Part shown: positions 1-5,033 of the stretch, one piece after another | How positions within the stretch are numbered: position 1 is the stretch's first letter | How the letters are laid out: every line of letters starts with the position of its first letter | Source of the DNA: Thiobacillaceae bacterium | Lineage (GTDB): Bacteria; Pseudomonadota; Gammaproteobacteria; Burkholderiales; Thiobacillaceae | DNA: 5,434 nucleotides | NCBI GenBank assembly: GCA_024643305.1 | Contig: JAHENE010000148.1 | Location: forward strand, 1 to 5,434 | Direction: 5' to 3' | Position numbers and translations under genes: made by a program | Notes under the pieces: generated by a model | Seen by the model: the letters and a program-made list of their open reading frames with translations, nothing else | Databases searched by the model: none | What the model was told of the DNA's origin: nothing

Positions 1-320
1 ATGCCATAGCGCGCTCGCCCCTGGTCAAAACTGCGTTCTTCGCCAGCGACCCCAACCTCGGTCGAATACTTGCCGCCATAGGCTACGCGGGGATCATGGA
101 TCTGGATGTGAATGCCATCGAAGTTTATCTGGGCAACGTTCTGGTGGCAGAGAAGGGCGGCCGCGCCCAAAGTTACACTGAGGCGCAGGGCGCAGCAGTG
201 ATGAAGGAAACTGAAATCACCATCCGCGTCGTGCTCAACCGAGGCAACGTGGATGCAACGGTCTGGACCTGCGATTTCTCCTACGATTATGTGAAGATCA
301 ACGCGGAGTACCGCACTTGA
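1..320 (+). CDS. argJ: ArgJ C-terminal part (glutamate N-acetyltransferase / amino-acid acetyltransferase), 5' truncated by window
   Basis: This is the last 105 codons of argJ; the first complete codon is at position 3 and the TGA stop is at 318-320. ArgJ (ornithine acetyltransferase family) moves the acetyl group from N-acetylornithine to glutamate in the cyclic arginine pathway, and some members also use acetyl-CoA. The visible part opens with [19 protein letters not shown], a hallmark of the family's beta chain. It continues through the conserved GRAQSY region and RGN..ATVWTCD, and ends in the typical [15 protein letters not shown] tail, so the 3' end is intact. The autocleavage threonine that generates the alpha and beta chains lies upstream of the window, so I cannot tell mono- from bifunctional enzyme. 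The stop overlaps the start of the next gene in a TTGA, suggesting co-translation. Confidence 0.96.
   Translation, partial: AIARSPLVKTAFFASDPNLGRILAAIGYAGIMDLDVNAIEVYLGNVLVAEKGGRAQSYTEAQGAAVMKETEITIRVVLNRGNVDATVWTCDFSYDYVKINAEYRT
305..308 (+). promoter_or_regulatory. Ribosome binding site GGAG deciding the TTG start of the DUF815 ATPase gene
   Basis: GGAG lies inside the last codons of argJ with an 8-nt spacer to the TTG at 317. No in-frame ATG occurs before residue 100 of the ATPase, which is already past its Walker A motif, so the TTG with this Shine-Dalgarno is the credible start. Confidence 0.6.
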
Positions 321-1162
321 GCGATCTCGAACATCTGCTGCCGCGCATCGAACGTCTGCTCGATCGTTTGGAAGGCACTTCCGCAACGCCCATCGATTGG
401 AAGAAGATCCACGCTGCGCGCTGGATCACTGAAAATCGCAGCCTGCGCCCGATTGCGCGTCCGCATCATATCGAACCACGTCATCTGCTCAGCATCGACG
501 AGCAGAAGCAAAAAATTGAGGCCAACACCCGCCAGTTTGTCGCAGGCAAAACCGCCAACAATGTATTGTTGACCGGCGCGCGCGGCACTGGCAAGTCCTC
601 TTTGGTCAAAGCCATGTTGGCGAAATATGCCCCCAAAGGTTTGCGTCTCGTGGAACTCGACAAGGCAGGCCTTGCTCATTTGCCCGAGTTATTTGACCTG
701 CTTCCCCAAGGTCCGCAACGCTTCATCTTGTTTTGCGACGATCTTTCATTTGCCTCGGATGAGCCCGGTTATCCAGCACTGAAAGCCGCGCTCGACGGCT
801 CTCTTTCCACGCCGGCCGACAATGTATTGATCTACGCCACCAGCAACCGCCGCCACCTCATGCCCGAGTACATGGCAGAAAACGAGGAAACCCGTCATCT
901 CGGTGGCGAAGTGCATCCGGGCGAGGCTGTCGAGGAAAAGGTTTCGCTGTCCGAACGTTTCGGTCTGTGGGTGAGTTTCTACCCCATGGATCAGGATGAA
1001 TATCTGTCCATTGCCGCACATTGGGCAAAGGAGCTGTGCGCAAAGGATCATCAGTCGGAAACCTTCACTCGTGCCGCGCTGCAATGGAGTCTCGGGCGCG
1101 GCGCACGTTCCGGCCGCACCGCCTGGCAATTTGCCAAGGACTGGGCGGGACAGGGCAAGTAG
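317..1162 (+). CDS. DUF815-family AAA+ ATPase (predicted ATPase, COG2607 type)
   Basis: This 281-residue cytoplasmic P-loop ATPase begins at TTG 317, which overlaps the argJ stop. The Walker A motif GARGTGKSS is at residues 87-95, with K93 and S94 as phosphate/Mg ligands. A Walker B-like strand, [10 protein letters not shown], is at 136-145 with D141-D142. The sensor-1-like strand IYATSNRRH is at 172-180 with N177, and LSERFG at 211-216 carries R214, a candidate arginine finger. The N-terminal ~60 residues resemble the helical leader of DUF815 proteins, and the length is typical of the family. The family has no established substrate; its members are often found next to argJ and Nudix genes in proteobacteria (recollection of family context). 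A role as a small regulatory or remodelling ATPase is inference only. It is followed after 7 nt by the Nudix gene and is almost certainly in one operon with argJ. Confidence 0.88.
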   Translation: MSDLEHLLPRIERLLDRLEGTSATPIDWKKIHAARWITENRSLRPIARPHHIEPRHLLSIDEQKQKIEANTRQFVAGKTANNVLLTGARGTGKSSLVKAMLAKYAPKGLRLVELDKAGLAHLPELFDLLPQGPQRFILFCDDLSFASDEPGYPALKAALDGSLSTPADNVLIYATSNRRHLMPEYMAENEETRHLGGEVHPGEAVEEKVSLSERFGLWVSFYPMDQDEYLSIAAHWAKELCAKDHQSETFTRAALQWSLGRGARSGRTAWQFAKDWAGQGK

Positions 1163-1169
1163 AAGGTTC

Positions 1170-2111
1170 ATGAGCGGCAATAATGAAATAATCGAGGTCG
1201 TAGCTGCCGTGCTGACCCGGCCCAACGGCGAGGTCTTGCTGGCTTCACGCCCGGCCGGCAAGGTCTATGCGGGCTATTGGGAGTTCCCCGGTGGCAAGGT
1301 GGAAGCGGGGGAGTCACTCGAACATGCGCTTGCACGTGAATTGAAGGAAGAACTTGGCATTGGGCTTGTTAATGCCACACGCTGGATCACAAAAGTTTTT
1401 GCCTATCCTCACGCTACCGTACGCCTGAATTTTTTCCGGGTGTGGAACTGGCAAGACGAGCCGCATCCACACGAAGGCCAGACCTTTGCCTGGGACAATC
1501 CTGCCGCGCATTCCGTGGAGCCTTTGCTGCCAGCGAACTTCCCCATCCTGAAAGCGCTGCAATTGCCGCCGGTTTATGGCATCAGCCATGCCAAGGCTTT
1601 GGGGCCTGATGTGTTTTTACAGCGTTTGGATGTTGCCCTCAAAAACGGACTGCGCCTGATCCAGGTTCGCGACAAGGACTTATCCGAAACCGAGCGGCTG
1701 GCACTGGCGCAGGAGATCATTAAACGTGCCAAACCCCATGGCGCCCGGGTGTTGATCAACGGCCCGGCGGAATTGGCGAAAACCGCAGGTGCAGACGGCG
1801 TGCATCTGGACGGCGGTGCGCTGATGAAGTGCCATGCACGTCCTGATTGCGAGTGGGTCGGCGCTTCCTGCCACAACATGGAAGAGCTTGCGCATGCCGC
1901 GGACATTTCCGATTTCGCCATGCTCTCGCCCGTGCTGCCCACAGCAAGCCATCCCGGCGAACCCACGCTTGGCTGGGAAACATTTTCGCAACTGGCCGCG
2001 CAAAGCCCGATCCCGGTCTATGCTCTGGGCGGCGTGACCCAGGCCGATCTCAATACTGCGCGCGCCCATGGCGCCCACGGCATTGCAATGCTGAGAGGCG
2101 CCTGGACATGA
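1170..2111 (+). CDS. Nudix hydrolase (MutT-like) fused to a thiamine-phosphate-synthase-like domain
   Basis: This is a 313-residue two-domain protein. The ATG at 1170 is chosen because the MutT fold begins just after it (EIIEVVAAVL) and AGAAGG lies 3 nt upstream; the frame is open further upstream, but that part overlaps the ATPase gene. Residues 7-130 are the Nudix domain, with a complete Nudix box at 42-64 (G42, E48, R56, E57, E60, E61, G63), so diphosphate hydrolysis is expected, in MutT style on oxidised nucleotides or a related diphosphate. Residues ~135-311 are a ThiE-like TIM barrel (YGIS, LIQVRDKD, GADGVHL, GASCH, SPVLPT, YALGGV). Compared with true ThiE, the Mg-binding aspartates align with G198 and A217, and the lysine of PTxTK aligns with H261, so TMP synthase activity is doubtful. 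This architecture is known in beta- and gammaproteobacteria. The stop overlaps the next start in ATGA. Confidence 0.92.
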   Translation: MSGNNEIIEVVAAVLTRPNGEVLLASRPAGKVYAGYWEFPGGKVEAGESLEHALARELKEELGIGLVNATRWITKVFAYPHATVRLNFFRVWNWQDEPHPHEGQTFAWDNPAAHSVEPLLPANFPILKALQLPPVYGISHAKALGPDVFLQRLDVALKNGLRLIQVRDKDLSETERLALAQEIIKRAKPHGARVLINGPAELAKTAGADGVHLDGGALMKCHARPDCEWVGASCHNMEELAHAADISDFAMLSPVLPTASHPGEPTLGWETFSQLAAQSPIPVYALGGVTQADLNTARAHGAHGIAMLRGAWT

Positions 2112-2524
2112 AGCGTTTTGCCATCCCGGTTCTGGTCATCGTGGCATTGGGCGCACTGGCAATCTGGGGGACGCTTCAACAATCCAGCACGAAGCCTGCG
2201 CAGCCCATAGTCTGCTCCGACCCGGTAGCGGGGTGCACCTTCATGCACAAAGGCGTGTCTGCAAACCTGCGTTTTTCCTCCCAACCTGAAGCGCTCCGGC
2301 CTTTCGTGCTCACGCTTGCCATCCCGAATCTGCGCACGGCTTCGGTTTCATTCCAGATGTCCGGCATGAACATGGGGTTTAACCGCTACGACCTGAAACT
2401 CGACGCGAAGGGAAACCGGTCCGCCAGCATCACGCTCCCGGTATGCACGGTGAGCCGGGTGGATTGGATTGCGGAACTTGATCTGGACGGGCAGCTCTAT
2501 AGCCTGACATTTACAACACACTGA
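2108..2524 (+). CDS. Small membrane-anchored or exported protein with Met-rich GMNMG motif, function unknown
   Basis: This is a 138-residue protein starting at the ATG of an ATGA overlap with the Nudix gene; a weak Shine-Dalgarno, GAGAGG, lies 9 nt upstream. The frame is open much further upstream, but that part is a shadow of the ThiE-like domain. Residues 1-3 are MKR, followed by a hydrophobic stretch (FAIPVLVIVALGALAIW, 4-20) that acts as a signal anchor or signal peptide; there is no lipobox. The remainder would be periplasmic and looks beta-rich. C36 and C43 (CSDPVAGC) and C113 (LPVC) could form a disulfide. M84, M87 and M89 in QMSGMNMGFNRY, with M46 and H47, resemble methionine clusters of periplasmic copper proteins. 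I do not recognise a named family. Metal binding is inference. Membership of the argJ-Nudix operon is well supported by the overlap. Confidence 0.8.
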   Translation: MKRFAIPVLVIVALGALAIWGTLQQSSTKPAQPIVCSDPVAGCTFMHKGVSANLRFSSQPEALRPFVLTLAIPNLRTASVSFQMSGMNMGFNRYDLKLDAKGNRSASITLPVCTVSRVDWIAELDLDGQLYSLTFTTH

Positions 2525-2555
2525 CGCCAACTCTGACTGCTTGCGGATATGCGCA

Positions 2556-2573
2556 ATGTCACGCATTTGTCAC
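2556..2573 (+). promoter_or_regulatory. Pho box (PhoB operator) upstream of phoU
   Basis: Two direct 7-mers, ATGTCAC and TTGTCAC, are separated by GCAT, giving the exact 7-4-7 layout and 11-bp period of a Pho box (consensus CTGTCAT-N4-CTGTCAT). Each unit matches 5 of 7 positions and both keep the core TGTCA. The site ends 9 nt before a perfect -10 element and no good -35 hexamer is present, as expected when PhoB replaces the -35 contact. The gene downstream is phoU, which fits the phosphate regulon. Confidence 0.75.
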
Positions 2574-2582
2574 AGTACGGCC

Positions 2583-2588
2583 TATAAT
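2583..2588 (+). promoter_or_regulatory. -10 element of the phoU promoter
   Basis: TATAAT is a perfect sigma-70 -10 hexamer. The transcript would start near 2595, leaving a short leader of about 17 nt that consists mainly of the Shine-Dalgarno GGAGG (2599-2603). The window 17 nt upstream has no recognisable -35, so activation by PhoB at 2556-2573 is expected. Confidence 0.7.
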
Positions 2589-2611
2589 CTCCATGATTGG
2601 AGGGAAGAGCA

Positions 2612-3313
2612 ATGCCTCAAGAACATACTTTTAAGCAATTTGACCTGGAACTCGAAAGCGTTCGCGCCAGCGTGCTCAAGATGGGCGGCCTGGTCGAGGA
2701 ACAGATAACTCGTTCCATAGAAGCACTGGTGACCGGTAACCTGGCCCTGGCAGAAGAAGTCATCGCCAACGATACATCTGTAAACGCACTGGAAGTACAG
2801 GTTGACGAAGAAGTCGCGCACATTATTGCGCGCCGTGCGCCAACTGCTTCCGACCTGCGCATGCTGATGATGGTAGTTAAAACCATTACTGACCTGGAAC
2901 GTATCGGCGACGAAGCGGCCAAGATCGCTCGCATGGCCAAGCTTATTCACAAAAGCGAACGCCTATCCTTGCCACGCTTCAACGAAGTCAAATACATGTC
3001 CACCCTGGTGCTGGAAATGTTGCGCAAGGCGCTGGACGGTTTTGCGCGACTGGATATCAGCAATGCGGCCTCTATCGCACGCCAGGATGACGAAGTTGAC
3101 GAGGAATTCCGCCTCAACCTGCGCCATCTCATCACCTTCATGATGGAAGATCCGCGCACCATTTCCGTTTCCATCGACATCCTGTTCGTTGCCAAGGCCA
3201 TCGAGCGCATGGGTGATCATGCCAAGAACATGTCCGAGTACGTCGTCTACATGGTCAAGGGCAAGGACGTGCGCCACACCTCGCCGGAAGAGATGGAAAA
3301 GGAATTGATGTAA
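2612..3313 (+). CDS. phoU: Phosphate-specific transport system accessory protein PhoU
   Basis: This is a 233-residue all-helical cytoplasmic protein of usual PhoU length. ATG 2612 is chosen because GGAGG (2599-2603) sits 8 nt upstream; an in-frame TTG at 2597 overlaps that Shine-Dalgarno and is rejected. The protein is an internal repeat of two three-helix bundles. Each bundle carries the PhoU metal-binding motif: DLERIGDEAAKI (E96, D100) and AIERMGDHAKNM (E198, D202). PhoU damps phosphate uptake by the Pst transporter and links it to the PhoR-PhoB two-component system, keeping the regulon off when phosphate is plentiful. Here it has its own Pho box and -10 upstream and a terminator downstream, so it appears monocistronic, with no pstSCAB or phoBR beside it. 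Confidence 0.97.
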   Translation: MPQEHTFKQFDLELESVRASVLKMGGLVEEQITRSIEALVTGNLALAEEVIANDTSVNALEVQVDEEVAHIIARRAPTASDLRMLMMVVKTITDLERIGDEAAKIARMAKLIHKSERLSLPRFNEVKYMSTLVLEMLRKALDGFARLDISNAASIARQDDEVDEEFRLNLRHLITFMMEDPRTISVSIDILFVAKAIERMGDHAKNMSEYVVYMVKGKDVRHTSPEEMEKELM

Positions 3314-3340
3314 GACTTTTCCGCCTCTGTGAAAATAACA

Positions 3341-3367
3341 AAGGGCTCGCAAGAGCCCTTTTGTTTT
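3341..3367 (+). terminator. Intrinsic terminator of phoU
   Basis: A perfect 8-bp stem (AAGGGCTC at 3341-3348, GAGCCCTT at 3353-3360) closes a GCAA tetraloop of the stable GNRA type and runs into a T-rich tract ending TTTTGTTTT. It starts 27 nt after the phoU stop. An A-rich arm upstream (AACAA before the stem) could also let it work weakly on the opposite strand. Confidence 0.92.
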
Positions 3368-3388
3368 GGGCACCAGATCAACTCAACG

Positions 3389-3409
3389 GCCGCCCCAAAA
3401 AGAGGCGGC
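3389..3409. repeat. Inverted repeat GCCGCC-N9-GGCGGC between phoU and the ATP-grasp gene
   Basis: Six-base arms at 3389-3394 and 3404-3409 surround an A-rich 9-nt centre. A G-T and a C-G pair extend the arms to 8. It lacks a T-tract on either strand after the stem, so it is not a terminator. It lies about 130 nt before the predicted transcription start of the ATP-grasp gene, a distance compatible with an activator site. The function is not shown. Confidence 0.35.
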
Positions 3410-3414
3410 TGCCT

Positions 3415-3454
3415 GCATGCTGCCCCGCACTGGCGCGCCTTTTACAAGCATGCT
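3415..3454. repeat. Two direct GCATGCT repeats, 33 bp apart
   Basis: GCATGCT occurs at 3415-3421 and 3448-3454. The first six bases are palindromic, so each copy can be read on both strands. The 33-bp spacing is about three helical turns, placing both on the same DNA face. They lie upstream of the IHF-like site and the candidate sigma-54 promoter, where an enhancer-binding activator would sit. The assignment as activator sites is speculative. Confidence 0.3.
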
Positions 3455-3469
3455 CCAATTAAAACATAC

Positions 3470-3482
3470 CAACCAATTGATT
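3470..3482 (-). promoter_or_regulatory. Candidate IHF binding site
   Basis: Read on the minus strand the site is AATCAATTGGTTG, matching every defined position of the IHF consensus WATCAANNNNTTR. An AT-rich tract (CCAATTAAAACATA) adjoins it. It lies about 20 bp upstream of the candidate -24 element, the position where IHF commonly bends DNA to bring an enhancer-bound activator to sigma-54 polymerase. By rough base-composition reasoning such a match is rare by chance in so short a region, but binding is not proven. Confidence 0.45.
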
Positions 3483-3500
3483 TCATTGTGGTTCACATGC

Positions 3501-3517
3501 TTGGCATAGAGGATGCT
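3501..3517 (+). promoter_or_regulatory. Candidate sigma-54 (RpoN) -24/-12 promoter of the ATP-grasp/alpha-E operon
   Basis: TTGGCATAGAGGATGCT keeps the invariant GG (3503-3504) and GC (3515-3516) with exactly 10 nt between them. Compared with the consensus YTGGCACGRNNNTTGCW it differs at three positions (C to T, G to A, T to A). Transcription would start near 3528, upstream of the leader hairpin and the chosen ATG. No convincing sigma-70 promoter was seen in this gap; the best is a weak TTTACA at 3441 with CATACC. Confidence 0.42.
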
Positions 3518-3536
3518 GATATCAAGGTGGGGCGAA

Positions 3537-3565
3537 CGTGCCCTCCATGAATATGGAGTGGCACG
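3537..3565 (+). promoter_or_regulatory. Leader hairpin before the ATP-grasp gene
   Basis: The arms CGTGCC-CTCCAT (3537-3548) and ATGGAG-T-GGCACG (3553-3565) form 12 base pairs around a GAAT loop, with one unpaired T at 3559. No T-tract follows, so it is not a terminator. It ends 6 nt before the Shine-Dalgarno GGAG at 3572-3575, leaving that site free. It could stabilise the 5' end of the mRNA, be an RNA-binding-protein target, or act at DNA level as a palindromic operator. The sequence does not decide between these. Confidence 0.55.
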
Positions 3566-3584
3566 CAGCCCGGAGACCATGGAT

Positions 3585-5033
3585 ATGAAAATCGATTGCG
3601 GACTTTACCCGCTGATGGGCGGATTTGACGAGTTGCTCGAAACGCCAGGCAAACCTCGTAGTGCCGCTGCCGGCCTGTGCGAATACTTTGCCGGATTGCC
3701 TGCAGACGAACTTGAGGCGCGCCACCGCGGTGTTGATGCCTCCATCATGGCCTCGGGTATCACCTTCACCGTATATACCGAGGCAGGCAACATCGACCGG
3801 GCCTGGCCATTTGACGTTGTGCCGCGAATCATTGAAAAGCCCGAGTGGGACCGCATTGAAGCCGGGCTGAAGCAGCGCCTGAAAGCTCTCAATCTGTTCA
3901 TCGACGACATCTACCACGATCAGAAAATCATTAGAGACGGCGTATTTCCTGCCGAAGTGCTGGCCGAATCGAAGAATTTCCGCGCAGCCTGCGTCGGCGC
4001 CAACCCGCCACTCGGGGTATGGGCTCATATCTGTGGTACTGATCTGGTACGCGACGGCGACGGAACCGTCTACGTCCTTGAGGACAACCTCCGCGTTCCA
4101 TCAGGGGTATCCTACATGCTTGAAAACCGCCGATTGATGAAGCGGCTGTTTCCCGAACTTTTCACACGCTATGACGTACTGCCGGTTGATGATTACCCCG
4201 CCCAGCTCCATGACATGCTTGCAGCATTGTCTCCGCGCGCCGGCGACTGTCCTGAAATCGCGGTACTGACGCCCGGCGTCTATAACTCTGCCTATTTCGA
4301 ACATTCATATCTTGCGCAGCAAATGGGTGCCCATCTGGTCGAAGGCCCGGATCTCGTGGTCCTCGACGACGACTGTGTGTACATGAAGACGATTCAGGGC
4401 TTGGCCCGTCTCGACGTCATTTACCGTCGAATTGATGACGACTTTATCGATCCCGAGGTATTCCAGTACGACTCCATGCTGGGTGTCCCTGGCCTGATGC
4501 GCGCGTGGAAAAAAGGCAACATCGGCATCGCCAATGCGCCGGGGGCTGGCGTGGCCGATGACAAAGTCGTTTACGCCTATGTCCCCGAAATGATCCGCTA
4601 TTACCTGGGTGAGGAAGCCATCCTGCCCAACGTGCCAAGCTACCTGTGCATGAACGAAAGGGACCGGGAGTATGTGTTGGCCAATCTCGACAAGTTGGTC
4701 GTGAAGCCAGCCAACGAATCGGGGGGATACGGTATGTTGGTTGGCCCGAAATCGACGTCGGAAGAGCAAGCTAAATTCGCCGAGTTGATCCGCGACAACC
4801 CCCGCAATTACATGGCACAGCCCACCCTTTCACTGTCCACCGTGCCAACGATGTGCGAGGGCGCGATAGAACCGCGCCACGTTGATTTAAGGCCTTTTGT
4901 CCTGCAGTCAAAAGACTTTTATGTGACGCGGGGAGGGCTGACGCGCGTCGCCTTGAGACGCGGCTCGCTGGTCGTGAACTCTTCGCAGGGTGGCGGCAGC
5001 AAGGACACATGGATCGTTCGGGGGCTGTCATGA
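3585..5033 (+). CDS. Circularly permuted type 2 ATP-grasp protein (DUF404/DUF407 family)
   Basis: This is a 482-residue predicted ATP-dependent carboxylate-amine (peptide-bond-forming) ligase. ATG 3585 has GGAG 9 nt upstream; ATG 3579 is also possible but only 3 nt from it, and an upstream ATG at 3513 would run through the leader hairpin. From the N-terminus it shows the family's FDELLETPGKPR opening (14-25), NLFIDDIYHDQKI (103-115), YVLEDNLRVPSGVSYM (163-178), VLTPG..NSAYFEHSYLA (227-244), VIYRRIDDDFIDP (278-290), ANAPGAGVADDK (316-327), VVKPANESGGYGM (372-384), HVDLRPFVL (432-440) and NSSQGGGSKDTWIV (465-478). These include the permuted ATP-binding lysine and acidic metal ligands. Its length is normal. 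Comparative genomics predicts that the family, together with alpha-E and transglutaminase-like partners, makes or attaches short peptides; the substrate is unknown. The stop overlaps the alpha-E start (ATGA). Confidence 0.93.
   Translation: MKIDCGLYPLMGGFDELLETPGKPRSAAAGLCEYFAGLPADELEARHRGVDASIMASGITFTVYTEAGNIDRAWPFDVVPRIIEKPEWDRIEAGLKQRLKALNLFIDDIYHDQKIIRDGVFPAEVLAESKNFRAACVGANPPLGVWAHICGTDLVRDGDGTVYVLEDNLRVPSGVSYMLENRRLMKRLFPELFTRYDVLPVDDYPAQLHDMLAALSPRAGDCPEIAVLTPGVYNSAYFEHSYLAQQMGAHLVEGPDLVVLDDDCVYMKTIQGLARLDVIYRRIDDDFIDPEVFQYDSMLGVPGLMRAWKKGNIGIANAPGAGVADDKVVYAYVPEMIRYYLGEEAILPNVPSYLCMNERDREYVLANLDKLVVKPANESGGYGMLVGPKSTSEEQAKFAELIRDNPRNYMAQPTLSLSTVPTMCEGAIEPRHVDLRPFVLQSKDFYVTRGGLTRVALRRGSLVVNSSQGGGSKDTWIVRGLS

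Noticed and set aside
996..1169. In-frame upstream extension of the Nudix gene (ATG at 996)
   Set aside because: It overlaps the 3' end of the ATPase gene, and the extra 58 residues have no Nudix similarity. ATG 1170 has a Shine-Dalgarno and fits the domain start.
1847..2107. In-frame upstream extension of the small anchored protein
   Set aside because: It is an out-of-frame reading of the ThiE-like domain with an Arg/Pro/His-rich sequence. The ATGA-coupled ATG at 2108 starts directly before the signal anchor.
2597..2611. TTG start for phoU five codons upstream
   Set aside because: It overlaps the Shine-Dalgarno GGAGG and lies almost at the predicted transcript start. The ATG at 2612 has ideal spacing.
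2963..3373. 136-codon minus-strand ORF opposite phoU
   Set aside because: It is a His/Phe/Asp-rich shadow of the phoU reading frame with no domain, no ribosome site and no independent promoter. The other minus-strand ORFs in the window look the same.
3389..3409. GCCGCC/GGCGGC hairpin as a second terminator
   Set aside because: The T/A-rich run is in the loop rather than after the stem on either strand, so it does not have terminator form.
3441..3470. Sigma-70 promoter TTTACA-N18-CATACC upstream of the ATP-grasp gene
   Set aside because: The -10 matches only about half of the consensus. It is kept only as a weak alternative to the sigma-54 candidate.
3329..3550. 73-codon plus-strand ORF across the phoU terminator and intergenic region
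   Set aside because: It reads through the terminator stem and the repeats, has no Shine-Dalgarno, and shows no recognisable protein features.
3513..3584. ATG 3513 as start of the ATP-grasp gene
   Set aside because: The AGAGG upstream directly abuts it with no spacer, the extra 24 residues run through the leader hairpin and do not resemble the family, and it lies within the candidate sigma-54 promoter.
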